From the IMG/VR virus record IMGVR_UViG_3300034060_000450, positions 1-30,628 of that record: a stretch of 30,628 nucleotides of DNA; one strand, 5' to 3'. This document shows positions 7,536-13,364 of this stretch, in pieces. The notes beneath the pieces were generated by a model. That model worked only from the letters and a program-made list of their open reading frames with translations. It was not told the DNA's origin and searched no databases. Source of the DNA: a virus. How positions within the stretch are numbered: the first letter of the stretch is position 1; each line of letters begins with the position of its first letter. Made by a program: the position numbers and the translations under genes.

Positions 7536-8295
7536 TACTCTTCCCTTTCAAAACTTCACCTGGAACGAAAAACTCCGCATACTTCTCAAAACTAAACTCT
7601 GTGATTTCTTCAGGCATCTGCAGGCGATTCTTTGCCCTAATGCCCGCTGTTGGGGACGTGCGAATGACTCGCTCAGTTCCGCCAGCAGCAATATTGCGAG
7701 TGCGATTGAATCCAGTGTCTTCTTTTACGGCATAGGTTCGGAACGAACCAAAGAAAACTTCTTGGCACCAGTCGCAGAGCAAGTCGCGAGCAAACTCGCA
7801 GACTGATGGCTCCCACCGCTCATACGATGGTGCATCTGGTGGCGTAATCTTAACGGCATCGCTGTGTGCCAGCAGGATGATTCCAATCCCTCGTTCAGTG
7901 TGCAGCCAATCCAACTGGAACTTGACTCGATCCCACATTGACTCAATCAGCTTATTGCCTTTGCCATAGCTGAATTTATCGTCAGCCATTGACTCTACGT
8001 TTTTTTCTTTGCAGATCTGCTTCTCGATGATCCGCTGCATCGCGTCGATTGTGTCGATCGCAATCCAGCGATATGCGAAGTCTTTTGTACTGTCACAATA
8101 GCCCCAGAATTCCTGCCACTCATCCCATGTTTTAATGGGTGGTGACTTATCCATGTCAACATCCTTGTCGTCTTCTAGATTTGCCAGCAGGCACCCACCG
8201 AATGCCTGCGAGGCAAACGTCGTCTTTCCGATAAAGTTCGTCCCATGAAACAGAACGCGACGAGGTCCGCCCTGTTTTCCTTTTAAGATCTTCAT
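7528..8295 (-). CDS. Sak4-like RecA-type ATPase (phage recombinase)
   Basis: 255 residues, the usual size for Sak4-type AAA_24 ATPases. Walker A is GTNFIGKT (18-25), Walker B is RWIAIDTID (about 76-84), and IILLAHSDAVKI around 140-150 is the sensor-like region. Sak4 proteins pair with single-strand binding proteins to anneal single-stranded DNA in phage recombination, and a DUF669 gene lies directly downstream here. ATGA overlap with the RusA-like gene. Confidence 0.85.
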   Translation of the reverse strand: MKILKGKQGGPRRVLFHGTNFIGKTTFASQAFGGCLLANLEDDKDVDMDKSPPIKTWDEWQEFWGYCDSTKDFAYRWIAIDTIDAMQRIIEKQICKEKNVESMADDKFSYGKGNKLIESMWDRVKFQLDWLHTERGIGIILLAHSDAVKITPPDAPSYERWEPSVCEFARDLLCDWCQEVFFGSFRTYAVKEDTGFNRTRNIAAGGTERVIRTSPTAGIRAKNRLQMPEEITEFSFEKYAEFFVPGEVLKGKSNG

Positions 8296-8669
8296 TCACT
8301 CACTCCAGAAAATTCAAAAACCTCTACCAACACACACGACTCATTATGTTTTCTTTGATCAAATACTGTCCGCTTAATCCACTCGTGGCAGTCATCGTGA
8401 AACCAACCGACAGCGACTAGGGCGTCCTCAATCTCTTTCCAATTGCCACGCCCGATTGACGACGAATCCCAGAGCCGCTCACGCCCTGAAAACAACCGCG
8501 TCACATGAACGACAACAGGAACCTTAAACGGTTTTCGCTGCTGATGGTATTTTCGCAGATATTGCTCACAAGACGTGCGGAACTTGGCAGACTTCCAGAA
8601 CGAATGACCGCGCCCGTCATTTCCGTTCGTGAGCTTAAGCTCGAGAGTATCACGCAGCAGCAACTTCAT
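8292..8669 (-). CDS. RusA-like Holliday junction resolvase
   Basis: With the start at ATG 8669 (ATGA overlap with the upstream gene) the product has 125 residues, the usual RusA length. The core VVVHVTRLFSGRERLWDSSS, then NWKEIEDALVAVGWFHDD, matches the RusA layout of a beta strand, an aspartate, a central helix K..DAL and a G.l.DD turn. The usual D-L-D-N is replaced by D-S-S-S, so one catalytic aspartate may be shifted or missing. It fits the neighbouring recombination genes. The family call rests on pattern and size. Confidence 0.65.
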   Translation of the reverse strand: MKLLLRDTLELKLTNGNDGRGHSFWKSAKFRTSCEQYLRKYHQQRKPFKVPVVVHVTRLFSGRERLWDSSSIGRGNWKEIEDALVAVGWFHDDCHEWIKRTVFDQRKHNESCVLVEVFEFSGVSE

Positions 8670-8914
8670 CCTTGCCCCCTTAGCACGCCGTGACCAAATG
8701 GCAGCATTCGTGTTGAACACTCCCTGATCATTGGATCCCGATGACAACCTTTGTTCTGTGGAATCTCAGGCCGCTCTAAACGGATCATCTCAGCCATACC
8801 CATAGTTGTCTCAGTACCCCAAATCTGTTCCAGTGTTGGATCCGGAGTCACTGGCTTGTGTTCGACTGGGGGGTGCATAGCACCCGACCGATTCCTTGGT
8901 TTCTTCGCTGACAT
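8666..8914 (-). CDS. Hypothetical protein, 82 aa
   Basis: The ATG at 8914 overlaps the csrA stop as TGATG, and the gene ends in an ATGA overlap with the resolvase gene, so it is held in a tightly coupled set. The product starts MSAKKPRNRSGAMHPPVEHK, is rich in P, R and M, contains TLEQIWGTETTMGMAEMIRL, and has no clear fold. I cannot assign a family. Confidence 0.55.
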   Translation of the reverse strand: MSAKKPRNRSGAMHPPVEHKPVTPDPTLEQIWGTETTMGMAEMIRLERPEIPQNKGCHRDPMIRECSTRMLPFGHGVLRGQG

Positions 8915-9195
8915 CAGACATCCCTCCTGACTGGAGTTTTCTGCCACAACCTGACAGCATCTGGTGCAGTGAGGGAAACCGGAGCAGGAGGCTTAATCGG
9001 ATATGCCTCGGGATTGAAGCCAGTCTCCATGATTGAGTCATGGATCTCCTTCCGATCGATCCGCACTTCTTGAGATGCTGTGACCCCAATTCCAATACTG
9101 GTCGGACCATGAATGTAAACTAGTTTCACGACGATCGTCTCTTCACCGACCGTGATAATAATTTCTTCGCCAACTCTTCTTTTCAAAACTAACAT
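8914..9195 (-). CDS. csrA: CsrA-family RNA-binding translational regulator
   Basis: The first 60 residues match CsrA: MLVLKRRVGEEIIITVGEE, strands carrying TIVVKLVYIHG, then GIGVTASQEVRIDRKEI. The RNA-contacting residues at L4, R6 and the late R of the V-R-I-D-R motif are present. CsrA dimers bind GGA motifs in mRNA leaders and block or activate translation. This copy has 93 residues against the usual 60-70; the extra tail is proline-rich (IKPPAPVSLT) and ends KTPVRRDV. The start at 9195 is set by family alignment and by AAGGA 6 bases upstream. That site overlaps AAGGATGT, which matches the CsrA consensus core, so self-repression is likely. A large folded leader lies at 9218-9294. Confidence 0.88.
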   Translation of the reverse strand: MLVLKRRVGEEIIITVGEETIVVKLVYIHGPTSIGIGVTASQEVRIDRKEIHDSIMETGFNPEAYPIKPPAPVSLTAPDAVRLWQKTPVRRDV

Positions 9196-9198
9196 GCG

Positions 9199-9206
9199 AC
9201 ATCCTT
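9199..9206 (-). promoter_or_regulatory. Probable CsrA binding site over csrA ribosome binding site
   Basis: The mRNA sequence AAGGAUGU matches the last eight positions of the published CsrA consensus RUACARGGAUGU and contains the ribosome binding site of csrA itself. Self-repression is inferred from this overlap. Confidence 0.6.
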
Positions 9207-9217
9207 TCCGTTTGGGT

Positions 9218-9294
9218 AAAAACCAGAGACTGCCCGCCTTCATTGGCTTGCGGGGGCCAGCCGTTGAAAATCATTTTCAATGGGGCAGTCTCTG
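9218..9294 (-). terminator. Branched hairpin with T-run in csrA leader (terminator or attenuator)
   Basis: Perfect 12-base arms at 9283-9294 and 9224-9235 close a region that holds a second perfect hairpin (TTGAAAA-TGA-TTTTCAA, 9264-9280) and a short GGCT/AGCC stem (9245-9262), so the RNA can form a three-way junction. Five Ts (9222-9218) follow the closing stem, as in an intrinsic terminator. It lies between the zinc-finger gene and csrA, so it may set how much transcription reaches csrA. Confidence 0.65.
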
Positions 9295-9315
9295 AGGGAG
9301 GCTTGGACTGGCCGG

Positions 9316-9537
9316 TCAATAATCTTTATCGTCGAGTCGCAGCATTTTCACGGTTTGCTCAGCCCATCGTTTTCGCTGCGCTGGCTGATTTCGCCTTTTC
9401 GTCGTCTTGCTTGCATCGGCCTCTTTCTGTTTTTGACATTCACTGCAATAACTAGAAAGTCCGTCATATGCCCCTTTGTTTCGATAAAACTCGGAGACAT
9501 CTTTTTTTGTCTCGCATTTTGGGCAACGCTTTTGCAT
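9316..9537 (-). CDS. Small zinc-finger protein with two CxxC pairs
   Basis: 73 residues. MQKRCPKCETKKDVSEFYRN and YCSECQKQK give two CxxC pairs 25 residues apart, the treble-clef pattern often seen at the N-terminus of phage HNH or endonuclease VII-like proteins. No HNH catalytic residues follow, so it is either a stand-alone nucleic-acid-binding protein or a relic. The rest is basic (TTKRRNQPAQRKRW). The start at 9537 overlaps the previous stop as TAATG. Confidence 0.7.
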   Translation of the reverse strand: MQKRCPKCETKKDVSEFYRNKGAYDGLSSYCSECQKQKEADASKTTKRRNQPAQRKRWAEQTVKMLRLDDKDY

Positions 9538-9677
9538 TAATATGTCCTTCCGTATCGATCGCGAGCCCACTTCTCTACACGCTTTCGTTCAGTTCTCTCT
9601 CCGGCTAGCTCGCATGAGCCAGCAGCGAAGATTCCGAGCAATACAATTACTAATGTCACCATGAAGAAATTGATCAT
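9537..9677 (-). CDS. Small membrane or lipoprotein-like peptide, 46 aa
   Basis: The in-frame ATG at 9677 starts a short hydrophobic segment, MINFFMVTLVIVLLGIFAAG, followed by S-C. AAGSC resembles a lipobox, so cleavage and lipid attachment at the cysteine are possible. The tail is charged (ERTERKRVEKWARDRYGR). The upstream part of the same open frame (to 9809) has non-coding character. An outer-spanin role is possible from the layout but unsupported by neighbours. Confidence 0.5.
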   Translation of the reverse strand: MINFFMVTLVIVLLGIFAAGSCELAGERTERKRVEKWARDRYGRTY

Positions 9678-9726
9678 TTTATAGTTTCCAACTGTTTGTT
9701 TTGTTCTGAGTGACCGGCCCTGAATC

Positions 9727-9882
9727 TTACTTCTTTCGGCCCTTAAAATACTTCGCCGCAATCCGCCACAACACGCCCTGCCGAGTCTCGCCGGTCTTCG
9801 TTGCTTCATCCGCCAACGGCTTTTGAAGTTCCGGGGGAACCCGCAGCAGTAGTTGCGGATTGCCTTTTATCTTTTTTGTCAC
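9727..9882 (-). CDS. Arc-like ribbon-helix-helix DNA-binding protein, 51 aa
   Basis: The start is GTG at 9882, 7 bases after GAGGT, and the stop is TAA at 9727-9729. The translation, MTKKIKGNPQLLLRVPPEL and then QKPLADEATKTGETRQGVLW, RIAAKYFKGRKK, follows the Arc repressor pattern closely: a short strand PQxxLRxPxEL, helix one, a glycine turn, helix two and a basic end. Proteins of this fold bind as dimers or tetramers to palindromic, often tandem, operators. It is the second gene behind a promoter that carries two TGATATCA palindromes, so autoregulation there is a reasonable inference. It is small and easily missed because of the GTG start. Confidence 0.75.
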   Translation of the reverse strand: MTKKIKGNPQLLLRVPPELQKPLADEATKTGETRQGVLWRIAAKYFKGRKK

Positions 9883-9887
9883 TTCAA

Positions 9888-10046
9888 TTACCTCGCTGCT
9901 TTAATCAAAATGTCACAGGCAACCGCATAGCGAACAGGGGCGCTCACTGGCATGTACCGCAGTCGCATCTCAGCTAGCTTTGCATTTCCTTCGAGTGACT
10001 TTGGTGTTGTGTATCCAAGAATCTCACATGCTTTTGAGTAGCTCAT
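9888..10046 (-). CDS. Small hypothetical protein, 52 aa, first gene behind operator promoter
   Basis: The ATG at 10046 lies 8 bases after AAGGA. The product begins MSYSKACEILGYTTPKSLEG, which looks like a helix-turn-helix or excisionase-like start (ILGYTTPKSLE), then AEMRLRYMPVSAPVRYAVAC and a short helix. It ends 6 bases before the Arc-like gene, whose ribosome binding site overlaps its stop. As the first product of this promoter it may be another early regulator, but that is a guess from position and size. Confidence 0.6.
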   Translation of the reverse strand: MSYSKACEILGYTTPKSLEGNAKLAEMRLRYMPVSAPVRYAVACDILIKAAR

Positions 10047-10087
10047 TGTTCTTTTCCTTACCAGGTGTTTTGCGTCTCAGTGCGGGC

Positions 10088-10115
10088 ATGATATCACTAT
10101 CGGTATTGACGTCAA
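10088..10115 (-). promoter_or_regulatory. Sigma70-type promoter with operator over the -10 box
   Basis: On the minus strand TTGACG (10115-10110) and TATCAT (10093-10088), each one base from consensus, are 16 bases apart. The -10 lies within the palindrome TGATATCA. The -35 is half of the palindrome TTGACGTCAA. It faces the small regulator genes at 10046 and leftwards. A plus-strand reading exists, but its 14-base spacer is too short. Confidence 0.72.
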
Positions 10116-10130
10116 TGGATGGTGATATCA
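10089..10130. promoter_or_regulatory. Operator cluster: TGATATCA, TTGACGTCAA, TGATATCA
   Basis: Two TGATATCA palindromes (10089-10096 and 10123-10130) flank TTGACGTCAA (10106-10115). Their centres are 34 bases apart and the middle palindrome is within a base of the midpoint. The same core is at 1176-1183. The layout suggests cooperative repressor binding over the promoter. Confidence 0.65.
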
Positions 10131-10136
10131 TTTTGT

Positions 10137-10162
10137 AAAAAAGCAAAAGGATTTTGTTTTGC
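10137..10162 (-). terminator. Probable terminator after HNH gene
   Basis: On the minus strand GCAAAA and TTTTGC pair around an 8-base loop and are followed by six Ts (10142-10137). A GCCC/GGGC hairpin (10161-10178) overlaps its upstream side. The stem is AT-rich, so strength is uncertain, but its position between the rightward and leftward transcription units is apt. Confidence 0.5.
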
Positions 10163-10245
10163 CCGTGTTTTATTGGGCCTTCTAATCAGCATGACTGCGG
10201 AGAGGCTCGCGGATGGCTAGTGCGCACCACCGCTCTGTCCAGTCC

Positions 10246-10731
10246 TTATGTGACTTTCGGATTCTGCTCCCTTGATGCAGCCACTTCCGATTTTGTTCTT
10301 CGGTTTTTTGCCTGTTCTTTTGCGGTCGCCCATCGGCAGTTGCTTTTCTCGTAATTGCCATTCACGTTTATTCGATCGATCGTCATACCGAGTGGCCGCT
10401 CGCCCATGTCGCTGGCGAATGCCTCAAATGACATCCACTCTGAGCAGACCGTAATTCCGCGACCGCCATAATTTCGATAGTCATTGTGCCGTAACTCAAA
10501 GCATCGTTTACGCATCGCTCGCCATGACTGGTATGTTGACCCGCGACTCTGTTCAAATCTTTTTTGCGACTGCCGGCGTTTTTGGATCTGCCCATCAGTC
10601 AACAGTTCATTTGCGCGTGATTTTCGCGGGCCCGTCTTTGGCTTCAATCGCCCTTCAGCCTTTGCCTTGGCGTACCACTCACGAGTTCTTTTTCGCTTGT
10701 TCTCTTTTGCCCATTCAGACAATGCAGCCAT
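10246..10731 (-). CDS. HNH endonuclease of the YGGRGI type
   Basis: 161 residues from the ATG at 10731, chosen because GGGAG lies 6 bases upstream; the open frame runs on to 10854 but that part looks non-coding. The C-terminal half, STYQSWRAMRKRCF, YRNYGGRGITVCSEW, MTIDRINVNGNYEKSNCRWA and TAKEQAKNRR, is the pattern of phage HNH endonucleases that act as free-standing homing or packaging-associated nucleases. The N-terminus is basic and helical. It follows a 466-base region dense in inverted repeats and lies at the end of the virion operon, away from the terminase genes, which fits a mobile, selfish gene. Confidence 0.82.
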   Translation of the reverse strand: MAALSEWAKENKRKRTREWYAKAKAEGRLKPKTGPRKSRANELLTDGQIQKRRQSQKRFEQSRGSTYQSWRAMRKRCFELRHNDYRNYGGRGITVCSEWMSFEAFASDMGERPLGMTIDRINVNGNYEKSNCRWATAKEQAKNRRTKSEVAASREQNPKVT

Positions 10732-10864
10732 CACATACTCCCGTTGGTCGTTACAAAGCGGACTGATGCTGTTCGAGGGTTCTTTAGACGCAACCCCCTT
10801 ACCCCCTGGACGATTATCGTCAGAGTATTGGTAAGAAGAGTCGGTCAAAGTCATCGTGGCCTGA

Positions 10865-11111
10865 CGCCGTCCGATGGGACTTCATACCGCAAGGAAGTGG
10901 ACAGTTTTAAAGTCGCCCCACTCTGCCTGCATCGGACAGCCCCGCGACTCTGCAAAACGTTTCTTAGACGTTTCCGGGAAGCACAAACGCCGACAGCCAG
11001 AGCATTTCTGCCCTGGCTGTCATTGTGGATTGTGCGACTCTCAAATCGCGGTGCCTGAGTGTACGGGACAGGCGGCCCAGATTCAATGATTCATTACGAT
11101 TGAGAGTCGCC
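10865..11111 (-). other. Non-coding region dense in inverted repeats (possible structured RNA)
   Basis: The stretch 10732-11197 has no gene I can support. It contains inverted repeats with arms at 11034-11048 and 11097-11111 (15 against 15 with one shifted base), 10992-11000 and 11013-11021 (perfect 9), 10946-10951-region AAACGT/ACGTTT around a 7-base loop, 10911-10916 and 10944-10949 (6), and 10869-10875 and 10931-10937 (7). The last two pairings cross, so a pseudoknot is possible. Function is unknown. Confidence 0.5.
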
Positions 11112-11197
11112 AGTCGGTTTCCACGCCGAACAGCGTCCGCATCATACCAGCGATTGCAATAGCTCAAAGCACTTCGCGGAAATTGTTTGGCGGCTGG

Positions 11198-11470
11198 TTA
11201 AACGAAGCGAGCCAACCCCGATCGAGGTTGGCCCTTCCCAGGCTTCGTTGGTGGGCAACCCCGTCTTATTGGGGGCCGCCCGGCCGTAACCATGGTTTCA
11301 TCGGTCCATTGCGGAATCTGCTCAGTCTGTGCCTGCTGTATTCGCTCACGCACGCGATCCGGATTACTCCAGTGGTCGAGATACTCCCTGCGATCTTTTT
11401 CGATCATGTATCCAGATACCACTGACACCAACAGCCCGGCACATATGACAGTGCAAACTATTTCCTTCAT
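11198..11470 (-). CDS. Small membrane-anchored protein, 90 aa
   Basis: MKEIVCTVICAGLLVSVVSG is a clear N-terminal membrane segment, followed by YMIEKDRREYLDHW and a charged, helical RVRERIQQAQTEQI. This is the layout of an inner-membrane spanin, but no partner is adjacent, so the role is open. The C-terminal 30 residues (R, P and G rich) coincide with a nested hairpin at 11201-11249 and may reflect readthrough of a structured end. ATGA overlap with the glycosyltransferase gene. Confidence 0.55.
   Translation of the reverse strand: MKEIVCTVICAGLLVSVVSGYMIEKDRREYLDHWSNPDRVRERIQQAQTEQIPQWTDETMVTAGRPPIRRGCPPTKPGKGQPRSGLARFV
11201..11249 (-). terminator. Nested hairpin at end of membrane-protein gene (possible terminator)
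   Basis: Outer 8-base arms (AACGAAGC and GCTTCGTT) enclose perfect 7-base arms (GCCAACC and GGTTGGC) with an 8-base loop. The outer arm runs into the stop codon at 11200-11198. Only three Ts follow, so it may be a weak terminator or a transcript-protecting structure. Confidence 0.4.
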
Positions 11471-12153
11471 TTACCCACTCCACTGTAATTTGAAACCAAT
11501 TGGTTGCCCTGTGGCCGCCATGATGCCGACCCGTTTGCTGTTGCGAAATAGTTCTGATTTTCTTCATCTAGATTTTGCAGGTCGAGATACCACGGAACGT
11601 GCCTCGCGAGATATGGCGGGGCAGTTCGTGTTGATTTCGCGCCAACAACTCTGGTTGCGTGGCTGATTGGCGTTCCTGCTCGATACATGGCAAACGTCGT
11701 ATCTACCAGAGCAGAGAAGAATCGCGGATCTTTGGCAGGAAACTTCCACCAGCGTGCCTCCCATCCTTTTACGACAGATTGCCACGGCGGCAGGTCGTCT
11801 ATTCGTAATCCAAGACCGCTTTTTATGATGCCGTCATTCCAGCCAAACGGGACTTTCATCAGGTCCATAAGGTCTGCCGGACAATCTCCGATATCCAGAT
11901 CGCAGTCCGTCACGACGTAGAACCCTGATTTGTCGCGGTCTACTGCCCCGCACTTCCACGGGGCGTGATGCCCGATGTTTTGCGGAAGTCGGATCACTTC
12001 ATAGGGGCAGTGTTCGTACCACTCCAGAAGCGGCCCCCACGTCGACGCATTGTCAACAATGATTGGCACAGCATTTGGAAGGACGGCAATCTGTTCACAG
12101 AGCCTGCGTGTGGTTGTCAGGCGATTGAAAGCGTTAACGTAAACAGGAATCAT
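11467..12153 (-). CDS. Glycosyltransferase family 2-like protein
   Basis: 228 residues from the ATG at 12153, which has GAGGGG 3 bases upstream and an ATGA overlap with the previous gene. The N-terminus IPVYVNAFNRLTTTRRLCEQ, then VPIIVDNAST and a DCDLDIGD metal-binding DxD motif (about residues 83-90) are the GT-A fold signature of family 2 glycosyltransferases. It would transfer a sugar from a nucleotide sugar. Its place at the end of the virion operon suggests it modifies a virion protein or the host surface. The acceptor cannot be read from sequence. Confidence 0.8.
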   Translation of the reverse strand: MIPVYVNAFNRLTTTRRLCEQIAVLPNAVPIIVDNASTWGPLLEWYEHCPYEVIRLPQNIGHHAPWKCGAVDRDKSGFYVVTDCDLDIGDCPADLMDLMKVPFGWNDGIIKSGLGLRIDDLPPWQSVVKGWEARWWKFPAKDPRFFSALVDTTFAMYRAGTPISHATRVVGAKSTRTAPPYLARHVPWYLDLQNLDEENQNYFATANGSASWRPQGNQLVSNYSGVGK

Positions 12154-13364
12154 AAACCCCTCGCAAACTTCCAGTTGTCCCACTCAGGCTGGACAAGATC
12201 CCTGAAATACTTTTCGCTCAACACTGACGATTCTGTGAAGTCGTGAAGCAGGCACGCTGACTCATGAAACTTAAAAAGATGCGCCGGAACATACTCAACC
12301 CACCATCGATCGTTCTCAACCGTCTGCCAATCACGTTCGAATACTTCCTTGCACCTCATCCAATAGGCTGATCCGGCGTAAAAGAAATTCCCGCCGTTCG
12401 GCTTCACAACCAGAGGCTTTTGTGATCGCATCACACCGCATGTCAAGTGACTGGCCAGAGCATCGTGAACGATCAGAAGATCCATGTTGACCTGCCACAT
12501 GAGTGCAGCCCATTTTTGCTCTACACTGTTCTTGCCGTGTGTCACGCCCTTCGTGTGATAACGGAACACGAGATGATTCGGATCAGTCGTCTGAATGCAC
12601 TTGAACAACTCAACGTGTGTTGCTGTTTCGGCCCGTTTCTTTGTGTTGCTGACAATCACCCATTCATCTACTGGTATATCCGCCATGAGTGATTTGACTT
12701 CATCCGCCGTCGCGGTGTTATTATCAGTGGAAACCCCAATGCAGATCTTCCCGTTGAACTGTGGTGCATACTTTCGGATCTGCTCAATGTGCCAATGCCA
12801 ATTCCATTCTGCTCCTCGTTTCGGGTAGACATGGAACATTAAATGATGGACTGGATTCACCAGCGGCTTGCGTGTGTCGTTCTGTCGGTGCCACCTTCCG
12901 ACTGGGCACGATTCACTTCGCCAGAACAGCTTCCCGTTATTCAGCAGGTTCTTCAGCAGCGGGCATTCACACAACGTGCATTTGTTGTCCTTGTTGAGCG
13001 GGCACGATCCGCACTGCGATTTGCGGAAGAGCAGGTCATCAATGGCAGGAGCTGCTGAATCATCCTGTCGATGCTTCAGCAGTGCCGCAGCATACTGCGC
13101 GGCTCGCTCGATCAGGCTCCGTCTTTTGATTGCCGGCGCAGACACTTGCCCGCAACACGATCGCTTCACCCCAGTGGCGGGAGCGTGGAATGTGTTGCGA
13201 GACTTGACGACTTCCGCAGCGGCCTCGCTTAGTGGATTAAGTCCCCATCTCTCTCGGTAGCTGTTGATTGTCCCCAGTGGCAAGTCGGCTTCACCCCGGC
13301 AGATGGTCCCCAGCCTTCCCGGAAACTTCTCGCACTCACTCAGTGATTGTGATGTCATAGACAT
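12150..13364 (-). CDS. Zinc-ribbon plus glycosyltransferase-like protein
   Basis: 404 residues. Residues about 112-160 hold a cysteine cluster, CGSCPLNKDNKCTLCECPLL and later ESCPVGRW, a metal-binding module I have seen in planctomycete phage proteins. The rest (HLMFHVYPKRGAEWNWHW, ICIGVSTDNNTATADEV, HLVFRYHTKGVTHG, FFYAGSAYWMR) resembles a glycosyltransferase acting like DUF5672 or related families. Start choice: the ATG at 13364 has AGGGA 9 bases upstream; a TTG at 13370 is the alternative. The leader sequence ACAGGGAU also resembles a CsrA site. ATGA overlap downstream with a second glycosyltransferase. Confidence 0.65.
   Translation of the reverse strand: MSMTSQSLSECEKFPGRLGTICRGEADLPLGTINSYRERWGLNPLSEAAAEVVKSRNTFHAPATGVKRSCCGQVSAPAIKRRSLIERAAQYAAALLKHRQDDSAAPAIDDLLFRKSQCGSCPLNKDNKCTLCECPLLKNLLNNGKLFWRSESCPVGRWHRQNDTRKPLVNPVHHLMFHVYPKRGAEWNWHWHIEQIRKYAPQFNGKICIGVSTDNNTATADEVKSLMADIPVDEWVIVSNTKKRAETATHVELFKCIQTTDPNHLVFRYHTKGVTHGKNSVEQKWAALMWQVNMDLLIVHDALASHLTCGVMRSQKPLVVKPNGGNFFYAGSAYWMRCKEVFERDWQTVENDRWWVEYVPAHLFKFHESACLLHDFTESSVLSEKYFRDLVQPEWDNWKFARGL

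Noticed and set aside
7309-7806. Plus-strand open frame of 165 codons
   Set aside because: It lies antisense to the DUF669 and Sak4-like genes, which are well supported. Long antisense frames are common by chance in this codon usage.
8811-9110. Minus-strand 99-codon frame overlapping csrA
   Set aside because: It runs out of frame through csrA and gene 8666-8914 without a ribosome binding site. The CsrA call is far stronger.
10106-10131. Divergent plus-strand promoter at the operator cluster
   Set aside because: TTGACG and TATCAT on the plus strand are only 14 bases apart, and no plus-strand gene follows.
10732-10854. N-terminal extension of the HNH protein to 10854
   Set aside because: The ATG at 10731 has a better ribosome binding site, and the 41 extra residues have no similarity to the family and low coding character.
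11026-11112. tRNA or tRNA-like gene
   Set aside because: The long inverted repeat suggested a cloverleaf, but no T-loop, anticodon arm or CCA end could be placed.
10964-11167. Possible 67-residue minus-strand gene in the non-coding stretch
   Set aside because: It needs a TTG start, has no good ribosome binding site and runs through the inverted repeats. Composition is arginine- and leucine-rich without a recognisable pattern. I cannot exclude it fully.
10732-11197. Group I or group II intron hosting the HNH gene
   Set aside because: No conserved intron core, no 5' or 3' splice signals and no split exon were seen. Only the proximity of folded RNA and HNH gene suggested it, so it stays a hypothesis.
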